From assembly GCF_001571245.1 (NCBI RefSeq), contig NZ_BCTK01000007.1:310001-374000 (forward strand): a stretch of DNA of 64,000 nucleotides, read 5' to 3'. Shown here in pieces: positions 26,880 through 36,055 of the stretch. How positions within the stretch are numbered: position 1 is the first letter of the stretch; each line of letters opens with the position of its first letter. This DNA is from Achromobacter piechaudii NBRC 102461 (GTDB taxonomy: Bacteria; Pseudomonadota; Gammaproteobacteria; Burkholderiales; Burkholderiaceae_B). A program made the translations under genes and the position numbers. Below the pieces are notes generated by a model that did not search any database, was not told where the DNA came from, and worked only from the letters and a program-made list of their open reading frames with translations.

Positions 26880-29321
26880 ATGCTGCGACACGCGCTTGCC
26901 CCCCTGTTCGAACCCAGTTCTCTGGTGATCGTTGCCGACCGGCCATTGCCGGCGGCGGGCTCTCTGTCGCCCTCGCTCAAGGCGAAGACCACGGTGGTCG
27001 ATTGCGTAGAGGGCGCCGCGCCGGAACTGCCCGCCACCCTTGAGGGCCTGGCGGCGGGGGCGCGGCCTGATCTGGCCCTGGTTTGTGTTTCGCCCGCCGT
27101 GCTGCCGGAAACGCTGCGCCGCCTGTCGGCGCTGGCGCCTCGCGCGGTGATCCTGCTTCCACACCAATTGCCCGATCCGTATCCGCGCGGCACCTGGGCC
27201 TTGTGCCGCGCCTGGGCGGAAGAGAACCGATGCGAATTGCTGGGGCCGCGCTCGTTTGGCGCGCAGCGCCCGCACGCCGGCCTGAACCTCAGCCAGCACC
27301 CGGTGCTGGCGCGCGCCGGACGCGTGGCGCTGGTGGCGCAGTCCCGCTCCATCATGGCCGCCGTCATGGACTGGGCGGAAGACGTGCACATCGGGTTCTC
27401 CACCGCTGTGTCGCTCGGCGACGAAGCGGTGGTGGGGCTGGCCAAGGTGCTGGACTACCTGGCCAGCGATCCGCGCACCGACAGCATCGTGCTGTACCTG
27501 GAAGACGTCGGGCCCGCCCGCGAGTTCATGAGCGCGTTGCGCGCCGCCGCCAGCGTGAAGCCCGTCATCGTGCTCAAGGCGGGCCGATCCGACGCCGACA
27601 GCGCCGACGCCATCTTCGATGCCGCCCTGCGCCGCGCGGGCGCCGTGCGTGTGCGCTACTTCGTGCAGTTGTTCTCCGCCGTAAAGGTGCTGGGCTACAC
27701 GCGTCGCCCCAAGGGCCGGCGCGTGGCGCTGATCTCGAACGGCAGCGGCCCTCCGCAGTTGGCGATGGACCTGATCGGCCCAGAGGCCGCCGTGCTGCGC
27801 GCCGACCTGGCGCCCACCACGCGCCGCGCGCTGCAAGCCATGCTGGAGCCGGACGCCGCCTGCGACAACCCCGTCATCACCTACACCCCGCTGACGCCAG
27901 AACGCATCCGCGCCATCCTGGAAACGGTATTGGACGATGCGGGCGTGGATGGTGTGCTGGTGCTGCTGGCGCCTGACGCGCTGGCCGATATGCCCGCGGT
28001 GGCGCGTGAACTGGCGCAGATCGCGCCCAACGCCAAGAAGCCCGTCGTCACCTGTTTCATGGGCGACGCCGGCATGCGGCCATTGCGGCGCATGCTGGAC
28101 GACGCGGGCACCTCCGCGTTTCGCACGCCGGAGTCGGCCGCCGATGCGTTTGGCGTGCTGGCCTCGCATCACTACAACCAGCAACTGCTGCTGCAAACCC
28201 AACCGCAGGAGCCGCCCGGCCACGTCCCCGACCTGGTCGCCGCGCGCGAGCTCATCGCGCGGGTGCGCGCCGATTGCCGGCGTGAGCTGAATACCTCGGA
28301 AATCCGCACGCTGCTTGGCCTGTTCTACGTGCCGCTGCGCGACATGCCGGTGGACGTGGCGTCGGCCGAACCGGAATCGCGGCCGATGGCGATCCGCGTG
28401 CGGCGCGATCCGCAGTTCGGCCCCGTCATCCGCTTTGGCGCAGGCGGCCCGGACGCGGTGCTGTCCGTGGCGGATCGCGGCATGGACCTGCCGCCGCTCA
28501 ACGGCTTCCTGGCGCGCCAGCTGATCGAACGCAGCCGGCTCTGGCGCCGCGTGCTGGCGCCGCGCGTGGGCCACATGGCCGCCGAATCGCTGCAACAGGC
28601 GGTGGTGCTGGTGTCTGAAATGGTGTCGGAATTGCCCGACATCGAAACCCTGGACATCGACCCGCTCTACGCCGGCGAAACGCATCTGCGTGCGGGCGGC
28701 CTGCGCATGACGCTGACCGAAACCCCGGGTTGCGCAACGCCGCAGACCTCGGGCTATCCGCACATGGCGATTCACCCGTATCCCACGCGGCTGGTGCATG
28801 TGCGCCGTTTCAACGACGGCATTCCGTGGGTGCTGCGCCCCATTCGTCCGGAAGACGGCGAGGCGTTGCAGGAATTCATCCGTGGCTTGTCGGAGCGGTC
28901 GCGCTATATGCGTTTCGTGTCGATGATGCGCGAACTGACGCCGCGCATGGTGTCGCGCTACACGCAGGTGGATTACCACCGCGAGCTGGCGCTGGTGGCG
29001 GCCACACAAGTGCCCAATCCGGCCAACCGCGGCCATCCGCGCGAAGTGATCGTGGGCTTTGCCCACTACCTGCGCAACCCGGATGGGCGGGGCGCCGAGT
29101 ACGCGCTGGTGATCGGCGACGACTGGCAGCGGCGTGGGCTGGGCCGTCAATTGATGACGGCGCTGATCGACGCCGCGCGCGAGCAGGGGCTGGAATACAT
29201 CGACGGCCTGGTGCTGTCGACCAACCGGCCCATGCTGGCGCTGATGACCAGCCTGGGCTTTACCAACGATGCCGATCCCGAAGACCCGACGATGCGCCGG
29301 GTCTGGTTGGGATTGGCCTGA
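26880..29321 (+). CDS. Pat-like protein: degenerate acyl-CoA synthetase domain fused to GNAT acetyltransferase
   Basis: 813 residues. The first ~610 residues resemble NDP-forming acyl-CoA synthetases, with several core motifs altered: VALVAQSRSI where the family has a SQSG element, while GFSTAVSLGDEA and DPQFGPVIRFGAGG are kept. The last ~170 residues form a GNAT domain with the acetyl-CoA loop QRRGLGRQLM. Homologues (Pat/PatZ) acetylate lysines of metabolic enzymes such as acetyl-CoA synthetase; the N-terminal part is regulatory rather than catalytic. The altered motifs here fit a non-catalytic sensor. It is divergent from gltX, 119 bp away. Confidence 0.88.
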   Translation: MLRHALAPLFEPSSLVIVADRPLPAAGSLSPSLKAKTTVVDCVEGAAPELPATLEGLAAGARPDLALVCVSPAVLPETLRRLSALAPRAVILLPHQLPDPYPRGTWALCRAWAEENRCELLGPRSFGAQRPHAGLNLSQHPVLARAGRVALVAQSRSIMAAVMDWAEDVHIGFSTAVSLGDEAVVGLAKVLDYLASDPRTDSIVLYLEDVGPAREFMSALRAAASVKPVIVLKAGRSDADSADAIFDAALRRAGAVRVRYFVQLFSAVKVLGYTRRPKGRRVALISNGSGPPQLAMDLIGPEAAVLRADLAPTTRRALQAMLEPDAACDNPVITYTPLTPERIRAILETVLDDAGVDGVLVLLAPDALADMPAVARELAQIAPNAKKPVVTCFMGDAGMRPLRRMLDDAGTSAFRTPESAADAFGVLASHHYNQQLLLQTQPQEPPGHVPDLVAARELIARVRADCRRELNTSEIRTLLGLFYVPLRDMPVDVASAEPESRPMAIRVRRDPQFGPVIRFGAGGPDAVLSVADRGMDLPPLNGFLARQLIERSRLWRRVLAPRVGHMAAESLQQAVVLVSEMVSELPDIETLDIDPLYAGETHLRAGGLRMTLTETPGCATPQTSGYPHMAIHPYPTRLVHVRRFNDGIPWVLRPIRPEDGEALQEFIRGLSERSRYMRFVSMMRELTPRMVSRYTQVDYHRELALVAATQVPNPANRGHPREVIVGFAHYLRNPDGRGAEYALVIGDDWQRRGLGRQLMTALIDAAREQGLEYIDGLVLSTNRPMLALMTSLGFTNDADPEDPTMRRVWLGLA

Positions 29322-29334
29322 GGCGCGCCGGCCG

Positions 29335-30027
29335 TCAGGCGGTCTTGCGGACCGCCTCGGCCGGCGTCAGCCGCGCGCTGACTTCATCCACCGTCAGCAC
29401 GTCGCCAAAGAACAGCATCCAGCCTTGCAGCGCGTGTTCGTGCTCGGCGGGCGTCACCGCCGCCAAGGCGTCGTCCACCATGATGGTGCGAAAGTCGCGC
29501 ATCATGGCGTCGCGCGCCGTGGACTCGCAGCACACGTTCGTGACCGTGCCGGCGATGAGCAGGGTGTCCACGCCCAGTCCGCGCAACAGCGGTTCCAGCT
29601 CTGACGAGCCGGGCGCCATGGCGCTATAGAAGCGCTTGACCACACGCAGGTCGGTGTCGGCCGCCTGCAACTCGGGGTGCAGCGCAAACCCGGGCGAATC
29701 GCGGCGCAGGGTTTCCAGGCGGCGCTTGCTGCGTTCGGGCGTCAGCATCACGCCGTGGTGATGCGACCAGAACGCGTCGGCGTTGTCGGACGCCGTCTGC
29801 ACCCACACCACCGTGCCGCCCGCCGCGCGCACCTTGTCGCAAAGACGGTTGATCGGCGCGATGAGCTCGCGCGCCGGCGCGCATTCGCCCTGGTAGCCGG
29901 GCAGCGTGAAGTATTGCTGCATGTCGATCACCACCACCGCGCAGCGCGCGGCCGGCAGCGTGTCGTAGGGGTGCAGGCAACCCTGCCGGGCTACGACACG
30001 GTCTTGTACCCATTGCGGAAATTCCAT
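29335..30027 (-). CDS. Isochorismatase-fold cysteine hydrolase, last gene of an ABC transporter operon
   Basis: 230 residues. The catalytic triad of the family is present: Asp35 (VVIDMQQYF), Lys near 130 (VVKRFYSAM) and Cys near 172 (TVTNVCCES, then TARDA). Members include nicotinamidase, ureidoacrylate and carbamoyl amidohydrolases and true isochorismatases; the Cys nucleophile argues for amide hydrolysis. It starts 10 bp after the permease gene, so the substrate is probably what the transporter imports. The exact substrate cannot be given. Confidence 0.88.
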   Translation of the reverse strand: MEFPQWVQDRVVARQGCLHPYDTLPAARCAVVVIDMQQYFTLPGYQGECAPARELIAPINRLCDKVRAAGGTVVWVQTASDNADAFWSHHHGVMLTPERSKRRLETLRRDSPGFALHPELQAADTDLRVVKRFYSAMAPGSSELEPLLRGLGVDTLLIAGTVTNVCCESTARDAMMRDFRTIMVDDALAAVTPAEHEHALQGWMLFFGDVLTVDEVSARLTPAEAVRKTA

Positions 30028-30036
30028 GACGCCTCC

Positions 30037-30873
30037 TTAGCCGTAGCGCCGCGCCACGGCGGCTTCGACGCGGTAGATGATGAGGTACATCACGCTGGAG
30101 ATCAGCGCGAGCATGGCGATGGCGGTCATGACGATGTTCAGCTTGAACACCTGGCTGCCGTTCATGATGAGAAAGCCCAGGCCCGAATCGGCCGACTGGA
30201 ACTCACCCACGATGACGCCGACCAGCGCCAGGCCGATGTTCATCTTCACGGCGGCGATCAAGGTGGGCACGCTGCCGGGCAGCACCACCTTGGTCAGCAC
30301 CTGCCAGCGGCTGGCGCCGAACGTATGCGCAAGCTTGACCTTGTTCTGATCGATGCCGCGAAAGCCCGCGTACACGACCATGATCGTGACGAACACCGCG
30401 ATCGCGACCGCCATGCCGTACACGGCGTAGTCGGACCCCAGCCACAAGTAGAAGATCGGCACGAAGGCGATCTTGGGCATGGCGTTGGCCACCACCAGGA
30501 ACGGATCGAGCACCTTGTACAGGAAGTCCGACCACCACAGCGCGGCGGCCACGACGATGCCGATCGCCATGCTCAGGGTGAAGCCGACCAGCGTGGCCGA
30601 CAGCGTGGTCATGATGTGCGTGGCCAGGTGGCCGTTGTTCCAGAGCTCGATGAACGTGGGCCACAGCGCGCTGGGATAGCTGGTCAACAGCGGGTTCAGG
30701 ATGTGCATGCGCGGCAGGATTTCCCACGCACAGAGAAAGACGATCAGGAGCAGGGCCTGCGTCACGCGGATGTTGCGCTTCTTGGCGCGGTCCCGACGCA
30801 GGTAGTCGAGATATTTGGCGCTGGGCGCGGGCACGGCGCGCAAGGGAACGGTGTTGGCAACGGGCGCATTCAT
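30037..30873 (-). CDS. ABC transporter permease (SsuC/TauC/NitT type)
   Basis: 278 residues. After a ~45-residue cytoplasmic N-terminus come about six membrane helices, with the ABC-contact loop (EAA motif) visible as AHTFGASRWQVLTKVVLPGSVPTLIAAVKMNIGLAL. This group imports nitrate, taurine, sulfonates, thiamine precursors and related solutes. It lies 3 bp after the ATPase gene in a four-gene minus-strand operon (binding protein, ATPase, permease, hydrolase). Confidence 0.92.
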   Translation of the reverse strand: MNAPVANTVPLRAVPAPSAKYLDYLRRDRAKKRNIRVTQALLLIVFLCAWEILPRMHILNPLLTSYPSALWPTFIELWNNGHLATHIMTTLSATLVGFTLSMAIGIVVAAALWWSDFLYKVLDPFLVVANAMPKIAFVPIFYLWLGSDYAVYGMAVAIAVFVTIMVVYAGFRGIDQNKVKLAHTFGASRWQVLTKVVLPGSVPTLIAAVKMNIGLALVGVIVGEFQSADSGLGFLIMNGSQVFKLNIVMTAIAMLALISSVMYLIIYRVEAAVARRYG

Positions 30874-30876
30874 GGG

Positions 30877-31689
30877 TCAACCCTCCACATGGACGTCGAG
30901 CTCGTCCCAGAGTTGTTTGAAATAGGCGTTGAATTCCGGCCGCGAGCGCGCCTGGAAGGGCGTGGGACGCGCGCCGTCGCCGTAGTGGATGCGGTACTGG
31001 CTTTTCAGCCGGCCCGGCCGGCGCGACAGCACGATGACGCGGTCGGTCATGGCGATGGCTTCGCCGATATCGTGCGTGACCAGCACCACGGTCTTGCCTT
31101 CGCGCCGCAGGATGTCGACGACTTCGTCCGAGATCGCCAGGCGGGTTTGCGAATCGAGCGCCGAAAAGGGTTCGTCCAGCAGGATCACATCCGGCTCGGT
31201 GACCAATGTGCGCGCCAGCGCGGCGCGCTGGCGCATGCCACCCGACAACTGGCGGGGCGTGTGGGTCAGAAATGCACCCAGTCCGCATTTTTCAAGCAGA
31301 TGCACGGCGCGCGCTTCGCTGCGCGCATCGCGCCGGCCTTGGATCTCGGCGCCCAGCATCACGTTGTCCAGGATCGTGCGCCATTCAAACAGGTAGTCTT
31401 GTTGAAGCATGTAGCCAATGCGCGGATTCGGCTTGGTCACGCTCTGGCCGTCAATCATCACCGCGCCGGATGTCGGCGGGATCAAGCCGGCAATCAGTGA
31501 CAGCAGGGTGCTCTTGCCGCAGCCGCTCTGGCCGATCAGGCTGACGAACTCGCCCGGCGCCAGCGAGAACGACACGTTGGACAGCGCTTCGGTTTCGCCT
31601 TCGGTCGTGAAGTACGACAGGCAGACGTCGCGCAGCTCGATCTTCGCCGTGGCGGTGGCGGGCTTCAGGTTGTGGACGGCGGCTCCCAT
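30877..31689 (-). CDS. ABC transporter ATP-binding protein (SsuB/TauB/NitT type)
   Basis: 270 residues. Walker A is GQSGCGKSTLL (near residue 53), the ABC signature is LSGGMRQRAALARTL, Walker B is VILLDEPFSALD and the switch His is in VLVTHDIGEAI. It energises the permease encoded next. Its ATG overlaps the stop of the binding-protein gene by one base (TAATG), so translation is coupled. Confidence 0.95.
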   Translation of the reverse strand: MGAAVHNLKPATATAKIELRDVCLSYFTTEGETEALSNVSFSLAPGEFVSLIGQSGCGKSTLLSLIAGLIPPTSGAVMIDGQSVTKPNPRIGYMLQQDYLFEWRTILDNVMLGAEIQGRRDARSEARAVHLLEKCGLGAFLTHTPRQLSGGMRQRAALARTLVTEPDVILLDEPFSALDSQTRLAISDEVVDILRREGKTVVLVTHDIGEAIAMTDRVIVLSRRPGRLKSQYRIHYGDGARPTPFQARSRPEFNAYFKQLWDELDVHVEG

Positions 31690-32693
31690 TACTGCACCTT
31701 CCGGGCGAAGTCCGGCACCACGACGTCCTCGTATTTCACGCGGGCCGTGTCCTTCATGACCGCGCTGGCGATCAGCATGTCCTGCAACTGGTTCATGGCC
31801 TCGGCCGTGACCAGCGGCGACGTCTTCCAGATCTGATATTTCTTATAGCGTTCGATGGCTTCAGTCACCGCGCCCTGGTCCATGCCCGGGAAGTACGTCA
31901 TGATCTGCGGCGCCAACGTCGCGGCGGGCGTATCTTTCACGTACTTCTCGGCCCGCGCGACCACATTGGTCCATGCCTGAATGACCTTGGGGTTGTCGCG
32001 GATGTATTTGTCGGTCGCCGTGAAGACCGTGTAGTCGACCTGGCCCACCTCGTGCCCGACCGAGGCCACGATGTAGCCCTTGCCGTTGCGCACCAGTTCG
32101 CCGGCTTCGGGCTCCAGGAAGATGCCGTATTCGCCCTGGCCCGCCATCCACGCGCCCGCGCGGGCGGGGATGCCGATGTTGTTGAGCAGCTTGACGTCTT
32201 TTTGCGGGTCCACGCCATGCTTGCGCAGCGCGGTTTCCAGGAACACGATGGGGTTCGAGCCGGGCCTGAAGCCAATGACTTCCTTGCCCTTGAGCATCGA
32301 CCAGTCAAACTTTTCGATCGGCTTGCGTGCCAGCAGGAAGAATCCGTCGGTGGCGGTCAGCCCCGCGAAGATCTTGGGCTTGACCGGCGATTCGCTGTTC
32401 TGCACATAGATGGAGGCTTCAGGCCCGATCAGCACGATGTCTGCGCTGCCCGACAGCAGGGCGGTCATGCCTTTGTCGGTGCCCTGCGAGGTCTTCATGG
32501 ACACGTCAAGCCCGGCGTCCTTGAAATAGCCCTGCGACAAGGCCACGTACTTGGGCACATAGAGTATGGATCGGACCACCTCTTCGTAGCGCACCTTCAC
32601 GGGGGGATTCAACGCTTGGGCCTGGGCGGCCAGCGGGGCGATCAGCGCGAGCAGCGCCGCGCCCGCCAGGCGGGGCAATGGCAAGGATTTCAC
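31689..32693 (-). CDS. ABC transporter substrate-binding protein (NMT1/THI5-like)
   Basis: 334 residues. The signal peptide ends near AAQAQA, and the mature protein begins with the NMT1/SsuA-like pattern VRYEEVVRSILYVPKYVALSQGYFKDAGLDV; another family region is IGFRPGSNPIVFLETALRKHGVDP. The start is GTG at 32693, because AGGAGA lies 6 bases upstream; the longer open frame has no signal-peptide character. NMT1-like proteins bind pyrimidine precursors, sulfonates or nitrate-like solutes. With an isochorismatase-fold amidase in the operon, a nitrogen-containing ring or amide compound is plausible (inference). Confidence 0.9.
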   Translation of the reverse strand: MKSLPLPRLAGAALLALIAPLAAQAQALNPPVKVRYEEVVRSILYVPKYVALSQGYFKDAGLDVSMKTSQGTDKGMTALLSGSADIVLIGPEASIYVQNSESPVKPKIFAGLTATDGFFLLARKPIEKFDWSMLKGKEVIGFRPGSNPIVFLETALRKHGVDPQKDVKLLNNIGIPARAGAWMAGQGEYGIFLEPEAGELVRNGKGYIVASVGHEVGQVDYTVFTATDKYIRDNPKVIQAWTNVVARAEKYVKDTPAATLAPQIMTYFPGMDQGAVTEAIERYKKYQIWKTSPLVTAEAMNQLQDMLIASAVMKDTARVKYEDVVVPDFARKVQ

Positions 32694-32915
32694 GGGACTT
32701 TCTCCTGCGTCTTGTATGACGCGCCGAAACCCGGCGCAGCATGGCCAATGGGGTGGAATCGACAGCAACAACAGGGAAGCCCGAACACCTGCAGCCCGGG
32801 CCGATAAGGCATGGATCGAATACTATATTCAACACAAACGGGCGACAAGCTTTTTGGGATTGGCGTTTTTCCCTATGAGGCGCGCTCAGGCAGGCTCGGG
32901 GAATTCACGACTTGA

Positions 32916-32933
32916 ATACCACTTGGTATACAA
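32916..32933. promoter_or_regulatory. Palindrome resembling a GntR/FadR-type operator
   Basis: ATACCA-CT-TGGTAT is a perfect dyad (32916-32929). The overlapping TGGTATACAA (32924-32933) fits the GntR/FadR pattern T-N-G-T-(N)-A-C-N-A. It lies about 225 bp upstream of the binding-protein start. No GntR gene is in the window. Confidence 0.45.
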
Positions 32934-32952
32934 AAGTATGATGAGGTGGAGC

Positions 32953-32974
32953 GGGGCGGGGAGGGTGGAGCGGG
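32953..32974 (+). other. G-quadruplex motif
   Basis: Four G-runs (GGGG, GGGG, GGG, GGG) are separated by loops of 1, 1 and 6 bases, fitting the standard quadruplex rule. It is on the plus strand, which is the template strand for the ABC operon. Confidence 0.6.
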
Positions 32975-33056
32975 CCTGGATCGAGGCCGGGAGGTGGGTG
33001 GCCCGAGGCGGCGAAGGGGGCGCCGCTGGCAAGGATGAGCAGAGCGTGCATGGACA

Positions 33057-33136
33057 TGCAAGGTCAAGCAAGCCCATGCGAGGCCATGCAAGCTCGTGCA
33101 AGGTCAAGCAAGCCCGAGCAAAGCCATGCAAGCAAG
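33057..33136. repeat. 40-bp tandem direct repeat
   Basis: Two 40-bp units (33057-33096 and 33097-33136) share an identical first 19 bases (TGCAAGGTCAAGCAAGCCC) and an identical internal CCATGCAAGC. Shorter TGCAAG and AAGCAAG words recur throughout, including just upstream at 33048-33056, so the array is an older degenerate repeat. Confidence 0.85.
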
Positions 33137-33202
33137 AGGAGCAGTCGAAATCAGCGCAGCAGCGCGCGCCGATACCCACAGCCCGCTCTCACCAGCCAAA
33201 CA

Positions 33203-33880
33203 TCAAGCCAGCACGCCGTTCAGGAACGCCGAGATATCGCGAACTTCTTCGGCGCAGACCGAGTGCGGCATCGGATACGTATGCCAGCGCACGTCATAGC
33301 CCAGCCGTTTCAGTTCCGCCACCGACGCCTCGGCGCGCGCCAGCGACACCACCGGGTCGTACTGCCCGTGCGCCATGAAGATCGGCGTGGCGTGGTTGGC
33401 GTTGTGGCGTTCGGCTTCGGCCGTGTCCAGCAGCGGCAGATAACCCGACAGCGCGATCATGCCCGCCAACTTTTCAGGCAGGCGCAACCCGGTATGCAGC
33501 GTCATCGCACTGCCTTGCGAGAAGCCCGCCAGCACGATGTTCGACGTCGGAATACCGCGCGCGTTCTCGCGGGCGATCAGCTTGTGGATGGCGGCTTCAG
33601 AGGCGCGGATGCCTTTGCTGTCTTCCACCCGGACCAGGTCCATTACCAGGATGTCGTACCAGGAGCGCATCGACATGCCGTTGTTGATCGTCACGCGTTG
33701 CACGGGCGCATTCGGGAACACGAAGCGCACGCCCAGTCCGGCAGGCAGGTCCAGTTCCGGCACGATGGGCGCGAAGTCGTTGCCGTCCGCGCCCAGGCCG
33801 TGCAGCCAGATGACGGCGTGCGTGGGGTTGGGGGCAGTTTCGATCTCGATGCAATCGAGCAGGTCGTTGGAAGCGTTCAT
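33203..33880 (-). CDS. Carboxylesterase/phospholipase family alpha/beta hydrolase
   Basis: 225 residues of the carboxylesterase II/acyl-protein thioesterase-like family. VIWLHGLGADGNDFAPIVPEL is the family's oxyanion region; the nucleophile elbow is LAGFSQGSAMTLHTG (Ser near 117), followed by the Asp in MAHGQYDPVVSL and the terminal His in YPMPHSVCAEE. It hydrolyses short-chain esters in the cytoplasm. The ATG at 33880 gives the family N-terminus; an in-frame ATG at 33901 has no better ribosome site. The neighbour darP lies 31 bp upstream on the same strand. Confidence 0.93.
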   Translation of the reverse strand: MNASNDLLDCIEIETAPNPTHAVIWLHGLGADGNDFAPIVPELDLPAGLGVRFVFPNAPVQRVTINNGMSMRSWYDILVMDLVRVEDSKGIRASEAAIHKLIARENARGIPTSNIVLAGFSQGSAMTLHTGLRLPEKLAGMIALSGYLPLLDTAEAERHNANHATPIFMAHGQYDPVVSLARAEASVAELKRLGYDVRWHTYPMPHSVCAEEVRDISAFLNGVLA

Positions 33881-33911
33881 GGACGGCCGCAAAAAAATCA
33901 ACAGGAAGGAA

Positions 33912-34463
33912 TCAGAGCGTCAGGGTCTTCAAGGCCTGGAACAGCGCGCGATAGTGCTTCTTTTGCGGTTCCTGGCCTTGCAGCAGCGAGGCGTTGCCCA
34001 GCTTTTCCTTGCGCGCGGCGCGAATCAGGGTGCGCAATTGCTGCGCATCCGCTTGCGGATTGTTCGCCAGCAGCTGGGTCAGCAGGTCATCATCGTCCAG
34101 CAGACGGTCGCGCAGGCCTTCCAGGCGGTGCATGGCGGCGGTTTCTTCGCGCGAACCGTTTTCCCACACATCCAGCTGGGCGCGGATTTCGTCGGCGGGC
34201 GCGTCGCGCATCAGCTTGCCCACGAAGTGGATCTGGCGGCGGCGGCCCTCGCGGCCGGTCGTGCGCTGCGCCATGCGGATGGCCTCGTAGAGGCGCTCCG
34301 CCAGCGGCAATTGCTTGAGGCGGTCGGGGGAGAGCTCGATCAGCTGTTTGCCCAGGTCCAGCAAGGCGTGCATTTCACGCTTGACCTGGGACTTGCTGGG
34401 ACGGTCGTAGCCGTTCTCGTCGTAACCGTCGTCGACGGATTCTTCTTCAGTATGGGAATTCAT
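33912..34463 (-). CDS. darP: Ribosome-associated protein DarP/YjgA (DUF615)
   Basis: 183 residues, the full length of the YjgA family. The acidic N-terminal tail is followed by [21 protein letters not shown] and the conserved [16 protein letters not shown]. In E. coli the protein takes part in late assembly of the 50S subunit (dual-associated ribosomal protein). It is divergent from pmbA with 58 bp between starts, an arrangement common in beta-proteobacteria. Confidence 0.94.
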   Translation of the reverse strand: MNSHTEEESVDDGYDENGYDRPSKSQVKREMHALLDLGKQLIELSPDRLKQLPLAERLYEAIRMAQRTTGREGRRRQIHFVGKLMRDAPADEIRAQLDVWENGSREETAAMHRLEGLRDRLLDDDDLLTQLLANNPQADAQQLRTLIRAARKEKLGNASLLQGQEPQKKHYRALFQALKTLTL

Positions 34464-34521
34464 GGAAAACTGCGCAATGACAGACTTGGCTATGATAACC
34501 GTCTCTGCAAATTGGACAGCA

Positions 34522-35886
34522 ATGGTTAAATCCTCCTCATCCTTGCCGCTGGCGGCGAATCACGCGCGTTTTTCCGAACTCGTCGAACAAACCCTCGCCT
34601 ACGCGCGCCAGATCGGCGCCTCGGACGCGGCGGCGGAAGTCTCGGAAAGCCTGGGGCTGTCGGTCTCGGTGCGCAAGAACGACATCGAAACCGTTGAGCA
34701 GACGCGCGATCGCTCGCTGGACCTGACCGTCTACGCCGGCCAAAGCCGCGGCTCTGCCTCCACTTCCGACTTTTCCGAAGCCGCGTTGCGCCAAACGGTC
34801 GAAGCCGCCTGGCACATCGCCCGCCACACCGCCGCCGACCCGGCAGCCGGCTTGCCCGACGCCGATCAGCTGGCGACCGAATTCCCCGACCTGGATCTGC
34901 ACCACGCCTGGACGGTGACCACCGAGCAAGCCGCCGAATTGGCGTTGCGCGCCGAACGCGCCGCCCGCGACGTCGATCCGCGCATCACCAACACCGACGG
35001 CGCCACGGTGGGCACGTATGAAGGCCAGTTCGTGATGGGCAACACCCGGGGCTTTCTGGGCGGTTACCCGTATTCGCGTCACAGCCTGTCTGTGGCCCCC
35101 ATCGCGGGCCGTGGCAACGGCATGCAGCGCGACTACTGGTATACCTCCGAACGCGATCCGGCCAAGCTCGCCTCGCCCGAGGCCATCGGCCAGTACGCGG
35201 CCGAACGCACGCTGTCGCGCCTGTCGGCCCGCCGTATCCGCACCGGCAAGTTTCCGGTCCTGTTCGAAGCGCCGCTGGCCCTTGGCCTGGTGGGCGCGCT
35301 GACCCAGGCCGTCAATGGCGGGGCGCTGTACCGCAAGGCCAGCTTCCTGTTGGACGCGCTGGGCAAGCCGATCTTCCCCAAGCACATCAACCTGACCGAA
35401 GACCCGCACATCCGCGGCGCGATGGGCAGTTCGCCTTTCGACGACGAGGGCGTGCGCACCCGCCGCCGCAACGTGGTGTCGGCCGGCGTACTGGAAGGCT
35501 ATTTCCTGTCCAGCTACACCGCGCGCAAGCTGGGCATGACCACGACCGGCAACGCCGGCGGTTCGCACAACCTGGTGTTCAGCTCCACGCTGACCAAGCG
35601 CGGCGACGACTTCGAAGCCATGCTCAAGAAGATGGGCACGGGCTTCCTGGTCACCGAGCTGATCGGGCAGGGCGTCAACTACGTCACGGGCGACTACTCG
35701 CGCGGCGCATTCGGCTATTGGGTCGAAAACGGCAAGATCCAGCACGCGGTCCAGGAAGTGACCATTGCCGGCAATCTGGCTGACATGTTCCAGCAGATCG
35801 TCGCGGTCGGCGCGGACACCATTTCGCGCGGCACGAAGACCACGGGTTCGATCCTGATCGAACAAATGGCCATCGCCGGGACCTGA
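34522..35886 (+). CDS. pmbA: Metalloprotease subunit PmbA/TldE
   Basis: 454 residues, matching E. coli PmbA (450). It has the family regions [30 protein letters not shown] at the N-terminus and [34 protein letters not shown] in the C-terminal half. PmbA (TldE) works with TldD as a peptidase that processes microcin precursors and degrades CcdA. tldD is not in the window. The frame is open further up, but the ATG at 34522 matches family length and avoids overlapping darP. Confidence 0.94.
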   Translation: MVKSSSSLPLAANHARFSELVEQTLAYARQIGASDAAAEVSESLGLSVSVRKNDIETVEQTRDRSLDLTVYAGQSRGSASTSDFSEAALRQTVEAAWHIARHTAADPAAGLPDADQLATEFPDLDLHHAWTVTTEQAAELALRAERAARDVDPRITNTDGATVGTYEGQFVMGNTRGFLGGYPYSRHSLSVAPIAGRGNGMQRDYWYTSERDPAKLASPEAIGQYAAERTLSRLSARRIRTGKFPVLFEAPLALGLVGALTQAVNGGALYRKASFLLDALGKPIFPKHINLTEDPHIRGAMGSSPFDDEGVRTRRRNVVSAGVLEGYFLSSYTARKLGMTTTGNAGGSHNLVFSSTLTKRGDDFEAMLKKMGTGFLVTELIGQGVNYVTGDYSRGAFGYWVENGKIQHAVQEVTIAGNLADMFQQIVAVGADTISRGTKTTGSILIEQMAIAGT

Positions 35887-36055
35887 TCCCGGCGTTGGAT
35901 ACGGGCAGGGTGGACAGGGTCCATCCTTGCTTGCCCGGCCCGCCATGGCGCACCGGCGTTTGGGGAATTCCTCTAGCGCCGCGCATTGCCTCAACGTGTA
36001 ATATCCGGCGGGTACTGCTCGAAGTCCCTGATGGTTGCTGGTGAGGAGCAATGCG

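Larger units (their letters stand above)
32694..33202. other. 509-bp regulatory region upstream of the ABC operon
   Basis: No convincing gene. It contains a 14-bp palindrome (32916-32929), a G-tract cluster (32953-32974) and a 40-bp tandem repeat (33057-33136), each listed separately. The 33140-33202 part precedes the 3' end of the esterase gene and shows no clear terminator. Confidence 0.6.

Noticed and set aside
33057-33136. Repeat array as a CRISPR
   Set aside because: Only two units joined without unique spacers, and no cas gene in the window.
32716-33378. Frames crossing the repeat region upstream of the NitT-like operon
   Set aside because: Their products are built from the 40-bp DNA repeat and run into the esterase gene on the other strand; no start signal.
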